Below are positions 40,201 to 64,000 of a DNA stretch of 64,000 nt, piece by piece. Within the stretch, counting starts at the first letter, position 1. Every line of letters starts with the position of its first letter. A program made the translations under genes and the position numbers. Location: the NCBI GenBank assembly GCA_037349315.1, contig JBAIAC010000006.1, forward strand, positions 11,629,501 through 11,693,500, read 5' to 3'. This stretch comes from Chelydra serpentina (Eukaryota > Chordata > Testudines > Chelydridae). Under the pieces are notes generated by a model. The model was given only the letters and a program-made list of their open reading frames with translations, made no database searches and had not been told where the DNA came from.

Positions 40201-42864
40201 GAAGCCTTGGCTGAGGTATGAGATGTGGTGGTGCTTGATACTTGCAATATTACTGAATCCATCATGCCTCCCAGGTGGTCGATGCTGCTGTCTGGGAGTG
40301 GCTGCCATGCTGCTGTTTTGCCAGGGGCCAACTTCACCTTTTTTGTGCCCCAAGAACCTGTTTTTATTGGTATCAGAAAGACAGAGAGAAGGAGAAACAG
40401 TCAAGATGTGACCTATCAGACTTGGATAGAAAACTTTATGGTAAATCAGTTACTTCTCTGACCCCCAAATGACTGAGCTATCAACTCAAGAGCACATTTT
40501 CTGCCCCAAAGAAACAGCATCTCAGACCTGTCCACACTGTCAGTAATAGTTATTTGCACAGCACTGATGGTATGTTTGGTGATGTAAAACACACAGAAGA
40601 TATGTGGTCCCTGCCCTAAGAAGCTTCCATTCTATTGTGATTTCCACCCAGCGTAATTGATAAAAACGGTGAAATGATTGAGAAGTAAGTCCATGAGAAG
40701 CCATTTTGGCTACTGGCCCATAACACATCCCCCTCCCCAGTGACACTTGAGCTAGTGACATTAGGCACTGCTATATGACTGACTCAGGTTCGATTTCCAG
40801 CCCTGATTTCTAAATGGATGGATGCAGCAGAGGTTAGAAGTGCTGCAAAGATGGCATGTTCTCTTTGAGAAGGAGAAGGGAATGTCACTTAGCAGTGACG
40901 TCTCCAGACTGATTAAGGAGCAGTTTTAAAGGTTCTAAAAGGAATACTATCCCATTTAGACGATAAACTCATGAGTAAGGCTACGGTTTAGTCACGGGTA
41001 TTTTTAGTAAAAGTCATGGACAAATCACGGGAAATAAACAAAAATTCACGGCCTGTGACCTGTCCGTGACTTATACTAAAAGTACTGGTGATTAAATATT
41101 GGGGGCGGGGAAGGGAAGCGCTACTGGGGAGGTGCTGGGGCCAGCGGCTCCAGCTGCTGGGGGCCATGGACTGCGGACGCTCCGGCCAGCCACCCACCCG
41201 GGGACTGTGGCTGCTCCAGCAGTGGCTGGTGTGGCAGGCCCCGGAGACAGCTGCTTGGGCGGCCTGGGGGTCAGCCACACTGGCACCTGCAGAAGTCACG
41301 GAGGTCGCAGAAATCCTCCCTGACAGACATGGAGCCCTACTCTGGAGGGCAGGGACTTTGTCTACTTATTTGTATATCAAGCACCATGTTCACAATAATC
41401 CAGCAGCCATCAAGGGATCAGGAGCAAGTTAAAATGAGGACCCTTGTGGTCCTGAAAGACACACACAGGCCCCACCACAAGCGCTCAATAGAAAAGAAAC
41501 ATACTATTTGGAAGTAAAATCATATATTTTAATAAGAAACAGAAATGCATCTTGGCTAAGATTATACAGAGGATAATTTATTGTTTGTCATGCACAGAAA
41601 AAAATTGAGGCCTATTTCAATCATATTTTGAAAAAAACTTGGGAGTTATTTCCTGTTCTCAATGTTGCTTCAGAATATGGATTTATGGGTGAAGCTCTGA
41701 AATACTGATGGGAGACAGACATGTGGAGAAAATAAGGAAATCTGTACCTTCAGGGGACTGCTCCCTCTGTCGCTTCTCTCTCTTCTTGGCTGGCTGTGTG
41801 ACCTGGTAAAAAGGAAAATTTATAGCGGAGAAAGAAATGTGTACAGGCAGCCCTCGACTTTACGACGTTTGACTTACAACAAATGGCACTTACGATGTTT
41901 CTGAATTGACACACTGATTCGACTTATGATAACTGGTTTCGACTTTACAACGCTCGGTCCCGCAATGGAATGGATTCTGGTTAAGAGTTACGACGTTTCA
42001 ACTTGCGATGCAATTTTCAGGAACCAATTGTGTCGCAAGTTCAAGGACTGCCTGTAAATGTTTACTGGTGCATCCACTTGCTACCAAGGACCAACTTTAT
42101 AATAAGGGCTGGGGAGGCATTTGAATACATGACAATGGCCTTTTACCATTGGTCGCCTCTCCTGTAGTAAAGGCTTGTTTTCTGGTTTGTGTGTCCAATG
42201 ACTATGGCTGCACATTCTCAAATAAGAGCACATCTCACACAAGTTCTGCAGGCCTCTTTCAGTCTTAAACAGGAGGAAGCAACTCATAACCAGACCTCTT
42301 TAACTCTCACATTACAGAAGCAAGTCTGCAGATGAGAAAATGTATGGTCTTATTTCTCCTAATCTCTTTTCAACAGCAGCCTGGGACCATGCTGCTCATA
42401 AGGCTGGTTGTGACAAGGAGCATCTTTCAGATAGAAAGCTGTCCGTATCAATATTGTGCCCCCTCCTGGCCAATCACATAACATTTAGATAGCTATTTCC
42501 TCCAGGCCCTGAGGATTTTCTCATGTCTTTTCCAGTCAGACTGTGTGTTGCAGAGAAAAGGGGTGCCCATCTTGAACAGATTGGATATTTGCTCAAGTTA
42601 AGCAAATATTCAAAGAAAAGCTCTCCTCCCCACACACACATTAGTAGAAGGACAGCATATTCTCTCTTCCCCCTTAAATAATTTTATTTCTTCGGGCTGA
42701 TTAGTCTGAAATGTAATTACCTCTTTCTCTTGTCCCCGTTTCTGTCCTCCATCTGCTTCTTTGCTGGCAGGTTCTGGGTGCTGCTGTGACTTGCTCCTCT
42801 TTTGTGCCGCTCCTCCTCTGACAGACTTCCCTGCCTTAGGGGGACGAGCACGGTGATGTTTCAT
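31074..42864 (-). CDS. CENPQ: Centromere protein Q
   Basis: Coding exons on minus: 42864-42721, 41802-41748, 40357-40246, 39773-39705, 37633-37504, 32148-32029, 31785-31708, 31202-31074. They sum to 837 bases, 278 residues plus stop (human CENP-Q is 268). Introns are GT-AG except a GC-AG donor after 40246. The N-terminus is basic and low-complexity (residues 1-75), as in other CENP-Qs. It is followed by [11 protein letters not shown], then a long coiled-coil stretch (about 88-210), then [17 protein letters not shown] and a C-terminal helix ending [10 protein letters not shown]. These peptides align in order with human CENP-Q. CENP-Q pairs with CENP-U inside the CENP-O/P/Q/U/R part of the constitutive centromere network and supports chromosome alignment. 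It shares a promoter with MMUT. Confidence 0.92.
31273..31382. mobile_element. Short Harbinger-like MITE
   Basis: TTA target duplication on both sides (31270-31272 and 31383-31385). Termini GGGCATGTCTACAG and TGTGTAGACAAGCC. The interior is a poly-C tract. 110 bp in the last CENPQ intron. Confidence 0.6.
31708..31785 (-). CDS. CENPQ: CENPQ exon 8
   Basis: 78 bases, [20 protein letters not shown] then TAPTLQ. It matches the human GVLSLPEL...KAPTLQ motif. Confidence 0.92.
32029..32148 (-). CDS. CENPQ: CENPQ exon 7
   Basis: 120 bases, 40 codons, including [19 protein letters not shown]; coiled coil. The donor follows GCTAAGAAG. Confidence 0.92.
33866..33960. mobile_element. hAT-like MITE fragment inside CR1
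   Basis: Begins AGAGGTAGGCAACCTATGGC, continues through GGCACGCGAGCTGATTTTCA and stops near GGTCTGGGGG; the second terminus is missing. CR1 sequence resumes directly after. Confidence 0.6.
34161..34489. mobile_element. hAT-like MITE, GC-rich, with perfect 8-bp duplication
   Basis: Termini CATAGGCGCCAACT and AGTCAGCGCCTATG. CTAACCAT lies at 34153-34160 and 34490-34497. The interior is a run of GGGGCCCCGCCCCCGACGCC-type units, which create long spurious open frames on both strands. Confidence 0.85.
34597..35652 (+). repeat. CR1 LINE of a second subfamily, 5'-truncated
   Basis: Fragments of RT ([35 protein letters not shown]) and of the ORF2 C-terminus (35035-35457, [20 protein letters not shown]), then a 3' UTR ending TATGGCCATTCTTATGTTAT. 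The tail differs from the ATTCTATGATTC subfamily. Confidence 0.9.
36054..36350. mobile_element. PIF/Harbinger-like MITE with TTA target duplication
   Basis: TTA at 36051-36053 and 36351-36353. Termini GGGTAGGTCTACACTTA and TAGTGTAGACCAGCCC. Two strong internal palindromes (GTTCGATTTATCGCGTC/GACGCGATAAATCGAAC, and around AACTTCAGCTACGT-type text). 297 bp. Confidence 0.85.
37504..37633 (-). CDS. CENPQ: CENPQ exon 6
   Basis: 130 bases, [15 protein letters not shown]...EEAMALLQ, matching human ETLKVPPKK...EEGLALLQ. Confidence 0.92.
37840..38010 (+). repeat. MIR-like SINE fragment
   Basis: Order of GCACAGAACTAGGAGCC, CTGATCTTGGCTATGACC and TGGCATCTGTAAGGATAAGT follows the MIR consensus loosely. 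Confidence 0.45.
38035..38259. mobile_element. hAT-like MITE with perfect 8-bp duplication
   Basis: ATTATTTA at 38027-38034 and 38260-38267. Termini TAGAGCCCTGCAAAT and GCGCAGGCCTCTA. A second terminus-like copy (GTGCAGGGCTCTA) lies inside near 38125-38139, so it may be two joined copies. Confidence 0.75.
39705..39773 (-). CDS. CENPQ: CENPQ exon 5
   Basis: 69 bases, [23 protein letters not shown], matching the human TILSNSIKEKEEIQ region. Start of the coiled coil. Confidence 0.9.
40246..40357 (-). CDS. CENPQ: CENPQ exon 4, followed by a GC donor
   Basis: 112 bases. It encodes [18 protein letters not shown], then [19 protein letters not shown], matching the human GKTAA and WQPL...MMESVI blocks. 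The only donor that keeps frame with exon 5 is GCAAGT after ...GTAATATT. Confidence 0.85.
40970..41340. repeat. Probable DNA-transposon-derived repeat with GC-rich interior
   Basis: Contains short inverted words (TTTTTAGTAAAAGTCATGGAC against GTCCGTGACTTATACTAAAA) and a GC-rich centre with spurious open frames on both strands. Ends not defined. Confidence 0.4.
41748..41802 (-). CDS. CENPQ: CENPQ exon 3
   Basis: 55 bases, [18 protein letters not shown] plus one base. It is basic like its neighbour. The phase fits both sides. The acceptor is only about 40 bases from a mariner-like MITE. Confidence 0.75.
41844..42054. mobile_element. Tc1/mariner-like MITE
   Basis: TA at 41842-41843 and 42055-42056. 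Termini CAGGCAGCCCTCGACTT and AAGTTCAAGGACTGCCTG. 211 bp with no open frame. It ends 42 bases from the CENPQ exon 3 boundary at 41802. Confidence 0.85.
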
Positions 42865-42867
42865 GAC
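42721..42867 (-). CDS. CENPQ: CENPQ exon 2 (start codon)
   Basis: The acceptor is followed by GTC and then ATG at 42864-42862. It encodes 48 residues rich in Lys, Arg and Gln ([18 protein letters not shown]...). An in-frame upstream ATG in the intron is not spliced in. Confidence 0.82.
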
Positions 42868-43619
42868 CTTTAAAGCAGTGGGGAGAGAATAGAGGTCAAC
42901 AGAGACAGAGATGTATAATCTATAAAGAAGCGCAAAACACACACAGCTATTGAACAGGAAGGCTATGTTGAATACAGCATAACCTTTTGAGTATTTGGGT
43001 GCATCACTCCCTTGGTAAATGTCTCCAATTGCTGCCTGAGGGAGAAGCCATCGGATATTCTACACACACCCACAGACACCCTTGCCCCCCATTACTCCCC
43101 AGATCCATTAGCCAACATTTGTTTGTTATGTGATCATAAACGCCAACATCATGCATGTTATAGGGACTATTTACATTACATGCTCCTCACACCGCTTCCC
43201 CTAGGCAGCTCCTACTGTGACACAAAGGGTGATGTCACTTTGCCATGGCTTCTGGCAGCAATTGTCCTGACATGGGAGGCAATGTCATTATGCTGAGTCT
43301 CGTGGCAGTGATTGTCGTGACATGATGGACAATTAGATCCTTGCGGGGGGGACTCTCATGACTTCCCAGAGATCATGCCACCGCACTCTTTCGCAGCAGC
43401 TACTGTCGGGACATGGAGATGATGTTCTTGCAGTGGTGACAGTCATGGCAGGGGAGGTCGCCGTGCTGGGTCTCCTGGCAGTGACTGTCATGACATGAGG
43501 GCCTGTCGTGATAGTAGGCAGGACTAATCTGAGTGATTGGGGCCCCCTTTGGGTGGGCTGAGAGAGGTAGGGCCATAAACATACTGCCTGTGACTGGAGG
43601 GGGCGCCTAAAGTTATGAG

Positions 43620-43643
43620 ACTACACCCCCCAGCATGCATTGC
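43620..43643 (+). promoter_or_regulatory. ZNF143/THAP11-type motif 1
   Basis: ACTACACCCCCCAGCATGCA followed by TTGC matches the known ACTACA-nn-TCCCAG-nATGC pattern with one mismatch in the central CCC. Confidence 0.65.
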
Positions 43644-43675
43644 CACCCCTGGTCATAGGGCGCTTAATAAGATGT

Positions 43676-43703
43676 GCGCATTGCATGCCGGGAGATGTAG
43701 TCC
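43676..43703 (-). promoter_or_regulatory. ZNF143/THAP11-type motif 2, inverted
   Basis: On minus GGACTACATCTCCCGGCATG then CAATGCGC, a very good match to the long form of the motif. It faces motif 1 at a distance of about 32 bases. Confidence 0.8.
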
Positions 43704-43902
43704 TGGCCACCTGAACGCCCCTTCTCGCCTCATGGCTCCCTGATGCTGTCGCGTTGACCGACCACCCGCTTGAAAAGTCCCATCGCGCGGCCCGTCTCGG
43801 CCCCTCCGGGACTCACCGATCCTCCTCAACGACCCCACAGCCTGTCCGGGTGCCCGGCGGAACGCCGCCGAGCCGTTAGAGACAACGTTCCCGCGCTGCA
43901 GC

Positions 43903-43964
43903 GCGCATGCGCACACCGAGGCCACGCCAACGTCCCTCCCAGGGCGCAGGCGCGCGCGCCTGCG
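43903..43964. promoter_or_regulatory. NRF1-type sites and 20-bp perfect palindrome
   Basis: GCGCATGCGC at 43903-43912 is the core NRF1 site. CGCAGGCGCGCGCGCCTGCG at 43945-43964 is a perfect palindrome with NRF1-like GCGCAGGCGC in both directions. NRF1 drives many nuclear genes for mitochondria, which fits MMUT. Confidence 0.7.
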
Positions 43965-44624
43965 TACTCGGGTTTGTTTGGGTTTGTCGGGGACTGACTC
44001 GCAGCAGGAGCCGGGCCGGGGCGGGGGGTAAAGGCACGTCCCGGCCGTGACACCACTGGGGAGCGGGCCCTAGCCGTTAAACCGCCCCCCATCCCGCTTT
44101 TCTTCCGCCCCAGGGGCGTGGCAGCCTCTGCGGGGCCCCGGCCGCCGTGGAACAGCCCGCGGCGTCCCCACGGCTGTTGTCAGGCCCCCTGCTCGGGCTG
44201 CTCGCGCGGCCCGACGCGCCCTTCGCTCTAACCGTCCCGCACGGGGGCCGGGTCCCCCGGAGTCCCCGCCCCAGCTTCGCCCCAGCGTTCCCGGGGTGCG
44301 GCGCCCAGGGCGGGACAGCGACCTGCGCCCCACCCCTCCCGCTAGCGCGCCCCCCGCCCCGTCTAGCACAGCGGCTCCTGTCCCCTCGGGGATCCGCCGT
44401 CAGGCCTGTCACCCCCCTCTCCCCCCCGCTGCTTTCCCGCCGCGCTGCTGGGGGGCGGGGGGCAGTTCGGGATTGAGATGGGGATCCCCGCGGGGTGTCA
44501 TGCGGGCGGATGAGTGCTGAAGGAATATAAGGCCTGGATTGCGTGTGTGTTAGCAGAGGCCAATTAAGTTATCTTCTGCGTCCTACAACCACGTTCATTT
44601 GACTCCCTTCTGTGGTTGATTTCA

Positions 44625-44760
44625 GTGTAGTAGCCGTGTTAGTCTGTGTCAGCAAAAAGAAAACAAGAAAAATACCTGTGGCACCTTAGAGACTAATACA
44701 TTTATTGCAGCATAAGCTTTCGTGGGTTAAGAACCCACTTCATCAGATGCATGGAGTGGA
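44625..44760 (+). repeat. Dispersed repeat with CTTTCGTGGGT motif, copy 2
   Basis: GTAGTAGCCGTGTTAGTCTG at the start, then GTGGCACCTTAGAGACTAAT, AAGCTTTCGTGGGTTAAG and CTTCATCAGATGCATG. Related to 24290-24415. It lies between the promoter and MMUT exon 2. Confidence 0.65.
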
Positions 44761-44998
44761 ACATGCAGTGAACAGAATAGTGTTTCTTTGCAGATGGTTA
44801 AAGCAGGGGAGTGGGTTCCATCCTTTATTTCTGGCGGTGATTTGCTGTTGGGATTTAGGCACGCCACTTAACTGCTGTGCGACTCAGTTTCCCCATCTGA
44901 GCTCTTCCCTTGAAAGACAACATGGCAATGCAAAGTATTTATTTATATACTTTCAGTTTCCTCAGCTCTTCTCACGTTGGTGACCCACACAGGAAGAC

Positions 44999-61947
<16,949 letters not shown>

Positions 61948-62527
61948 GTAGGGTAAGAAAAGTTGGAAAATGTAACCAATGTTAAAAATGGACTGTTTCC
62001 CTTTATTTCTTTCAACTTTTCCAAGAATTCTTGGATATGTAGGTTGCCATATTTAATATGTCACAGATCAATACACCCTTTTGGCTTTTAAATAGGATAC
62101 ATTTTTTTAATGCAGGATAATATCCTTGACCATGAAGGTGTATGTTTCAGAGGTCCAGATGGGCATTACCCTTGGCTGTGGTTTGGTGGTGTTAACCAAA
62201 TACAAATACTTTTTCAGTCTCTTAAAACTATGTTTCATTTCTTTTCAAGGACAATATTGGGAATAAAATTTCCCCTAAAACGTCAGAGAGCATGAAAAGT
62301 GTCTGAGATGTGAAAAAGGGATGGAGAAAAAAATCTTATCACACTGTTTTTTTTCTCCTTCCTTGCACCACAAATTGGTGTGAAAACATTTCTGACTAAT
62401 GTATAAAACTTGTATCTACTTTATTCAAAAGCACTTGCTGCCTTTTGTCTCAAGTAGTAAAGCATCTTCTGTAGTCCTGAGACACATTCACCATTATCAT
62501 CTAAGCCACCTTAACAATGTTTTAGGC

Positions 62528-63154
62528 CAGGGATCTCAAACTGAAATCACCATGAGGGCCCCATGAGGTACATTGGTCCCAGGGCCGCATCACTGAAACC
62601 TTTTCATACAGTGATACAAAAGTATAGTCAAAAATGAAAAAAATGAAGAGTAATATAGTATGCGATTAAAAGTCAATGTATTAACTTTTTAAAAACTGTA
62701 ATGTGAAGAGGGGCTTTAATAAAATACAAACACCTGTAAGTATTCCTTATGTGGTCAGTAACACTGATGATGATCTACACTAACAGTCTATCAATATATC
62801 TGTAATGGCAGGAACTTTTTAAAGTAACTATTCATACAAAATACGTTGCCAGTTTTAACAGACATTCTTCCCAACTACTCACAGCGAAGAATCATACATG
62901 CTGAACTTCAGACCTCAGACTGCTTGTCTAGTTCATGAGGCCCCGCCCCCACCCTGCTCCTCCCCCCTCCCTCCTGGAAAGTCCTAAGCACTGCCAAACA
63001 GCAGCTGTGCTGTTTGGCAGCGGGAAGCGCTGGGAGGTAGGCGGAGGAGTGGGGATGCGGCATGCTCAGGCGGGAGGGGAGCTTGGCTGCGGGTGGAGGC
63101 CTATGGCGGGCCTCAGAAAATAACTCCACGTGTCGCACATGTTTGAGATCCCTG
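62528..63154. mobile_element. hAT-like non-autonomous element
   Basis: Termini CAGGGATCTCAAACTG and CATGTTTGAGATCCCTG. Flanks TTTTAGGC and GTTTAGGC agree at 7 of 8 bases. 627 bp with no transposase. Confidence 0.85.
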
Positions 63155-63159
63155 GTTTA

Positions 63160-63438
63160 GGCTATGTCTACACTGCGATTAAAAAACCCACCGCACTGAG
63201 TCTCAGAGCCTGAGTCAGCTGACTCAAGCACGTGGGGCTAAAAATAGCAGTGCACACGTTCAGGCTCGCGATGGAGCCCAGGCTCTAAAACTCTCCCCCT
63301 CATGAGGTCTCAGAGCCCAGGCTTCAGCCCAAGCCCAAATGTCTACACTGCAATATTATAGCCCAGCAGCCCGAGTCCCATGAGCCCAGGCTAGTCGCGG
63401 CCATGCTCCAAGTCTTTTATTGCAGTGTAGACATACCC
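63160..63438. mobile_element. MITE with GTCTACACTGC termini
   Basis: Left GGCTATGTCTACACTGCGAT and right TTGCAGTGTAGACATACCC are inverted copies. It abuts the hAT element, which seems to have landed at its edge. Superfamily uncertain. Confidence 0.7.
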
Positions 63439-64000
63439 TTGGTTGCTATTTCAAACTGAGTTTTGGTCTTTGGACTGTCTCCCTTTTGTCCTCTACATGT
63501 GCTCCTGGAGGTTTATAATGCAGTCACAGTGCCAAAAAAAACAACAAAATGAAGATGCCCCTTAATAATATGAATGGGTCAAAAATGAGCAAACCAAACT
63601 TAATTGCCTATCCACATCCTTAGAGCAGATCTTTGGCCTTCCATTTTCACTCTGATTCTACCACTACTTCATCCGCAACAACCACATGTGCAACAGATCT
63701 CCTTTCAAAAGAGGAGAGCTTGTCCCAACTCCCTCTGGAGCATGTCATCACCACTCTTGGAGTTGGAGACATCACTGGAAGGTAATGTTGGACCTCACAG
63801 GAGTTAACGTTATCGTAATAATTCCCCAATTAGTTCTCTGTATCTCTGTTATGTCCTGCAGTATTCTTGGCCTTCAGCATTGTGCCGTTGAACAGAACTG
63901 CACTGATTAGTATGGAATGTGGACAAATGTTTACTGGAAAGTAGGTTGATTATCAATCCCTTATTAATCTATGGCACTATTTAATGCCTGCGCAGAAGAA
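63439..64000. other. MMUT intron 9, start
   Basis: No exon or repeat recognised; the next MMUT exon was not found before the window end. Confidence 0.4.

Larger units (their letters stand above)
43600..44520. promoter_or_regulatory. Bidirectional CpG-island promoter of CENPQ (minus) and MMUT (plus)
   Basis: The only long GC- and CpG-dense stretch of unique sequence in the window, centred between the two divergent genes. A strong minus-strand donor (GATCG then GTGAGTCCC) at 43817/43816 probably ends CENPQ non-coding exon 1. A plus-strand donor for the MMUT non-coding exon was not fixed; GGTAAAGG near 44029 is one candidate. Open frames in both directions here come from base composition. Confidence 0.85.

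Noticed and set aside
41088..41432. 114-codon plus frame
   Set aside because: Inside a GC-rich transposon-like repeat with competing frames on the other strand.
43653..44476. Several 70-110 codon frames on both strands
   Set aside because: They lie in the CpG island, overlap each other in opposite directions and have Arg/Pro/Ala/Gly-rich composition without domains.

Overview
This is nuclear DNA of a vertebrate, most likely a cryptodiran (hidden-necked) turtle. Three things point there: many CR1 LINE pieces ending in the ATTCTATGATTC-type tail, a tRNA-derived SINE of the tortoise Pol III (Cry) type at about 7663-7856, and single-copy vertebrate genes split into many short exons. No bacterial, plasmid or CRISPR features are present. 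Exons were joined by eye from conserved peptides, GT-AG sites and reading phase. They give open, family-length proteins, but no transcript was available.

Layout from left to right. 1-3091 (minus): the 5' part of a young LTR retrotransposon, with a 1.2 kb LTR, a tRNA-Pro primer site and an uninterrupted PNMA-like Gag plus protease ORF that runs off the left edge. 4783-5278 (plus): an inverted partial copy of the first exon of the neighbouring P450, with two stop codons, followed by an LTR fragment and a foldback repeat. 5973-23222 (minus): a complete nine-exon CYP2-family cytochrome P450 gene encoding 496 residues. Its intron 1 holds a decayed 4 kb Ty3/Gypsy element with short LTRs and an intact 5-bp target duplication. 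23.2-30.8 kb: intergenic DNA made largely of repeats (CR1, an ERV remnant with a tRNA-His primer site, a solo LTR).

30789-43.9 kb (minus): CENPQ, a subunit of the inner-kinetochore CENP-O/P/Q/U/R complex. It has eight coding exons, 278 residues, one GC-AG intron, and a five-element nested repeat stack in its sixth intron. 43.6-44.5 kb: a CpG-rich bidirectional promoter with ZNF143/THAP11-type and NRF1-type motifs. 44966 to the right edge (plus): MMUT, mitochondrial methylmalonyl-CoA mutase. The first eight coding exons are present (547 full codons, covering the whole catalytic barrel); the B12-binding half lies beyond the window.

The head-to-head CENPQ/MMUT pair is the arrangement I know from human 6p12.3, so this is a conserved block. 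The three genes share no pathway: xenobiotic or lipid oxidation (CYP2), the kinetochore (CENPQ) and propionate catabolism (MMUT). Only CENPQ and MMUT share a control region. I found no new defence or other multi-gene system. The most interesting material is the mobile-element layer: an apparently intact Gag-Pro element, nested insertions dated by their target duplications, a tRNA-module repeat family, and an inverted exon duplication.
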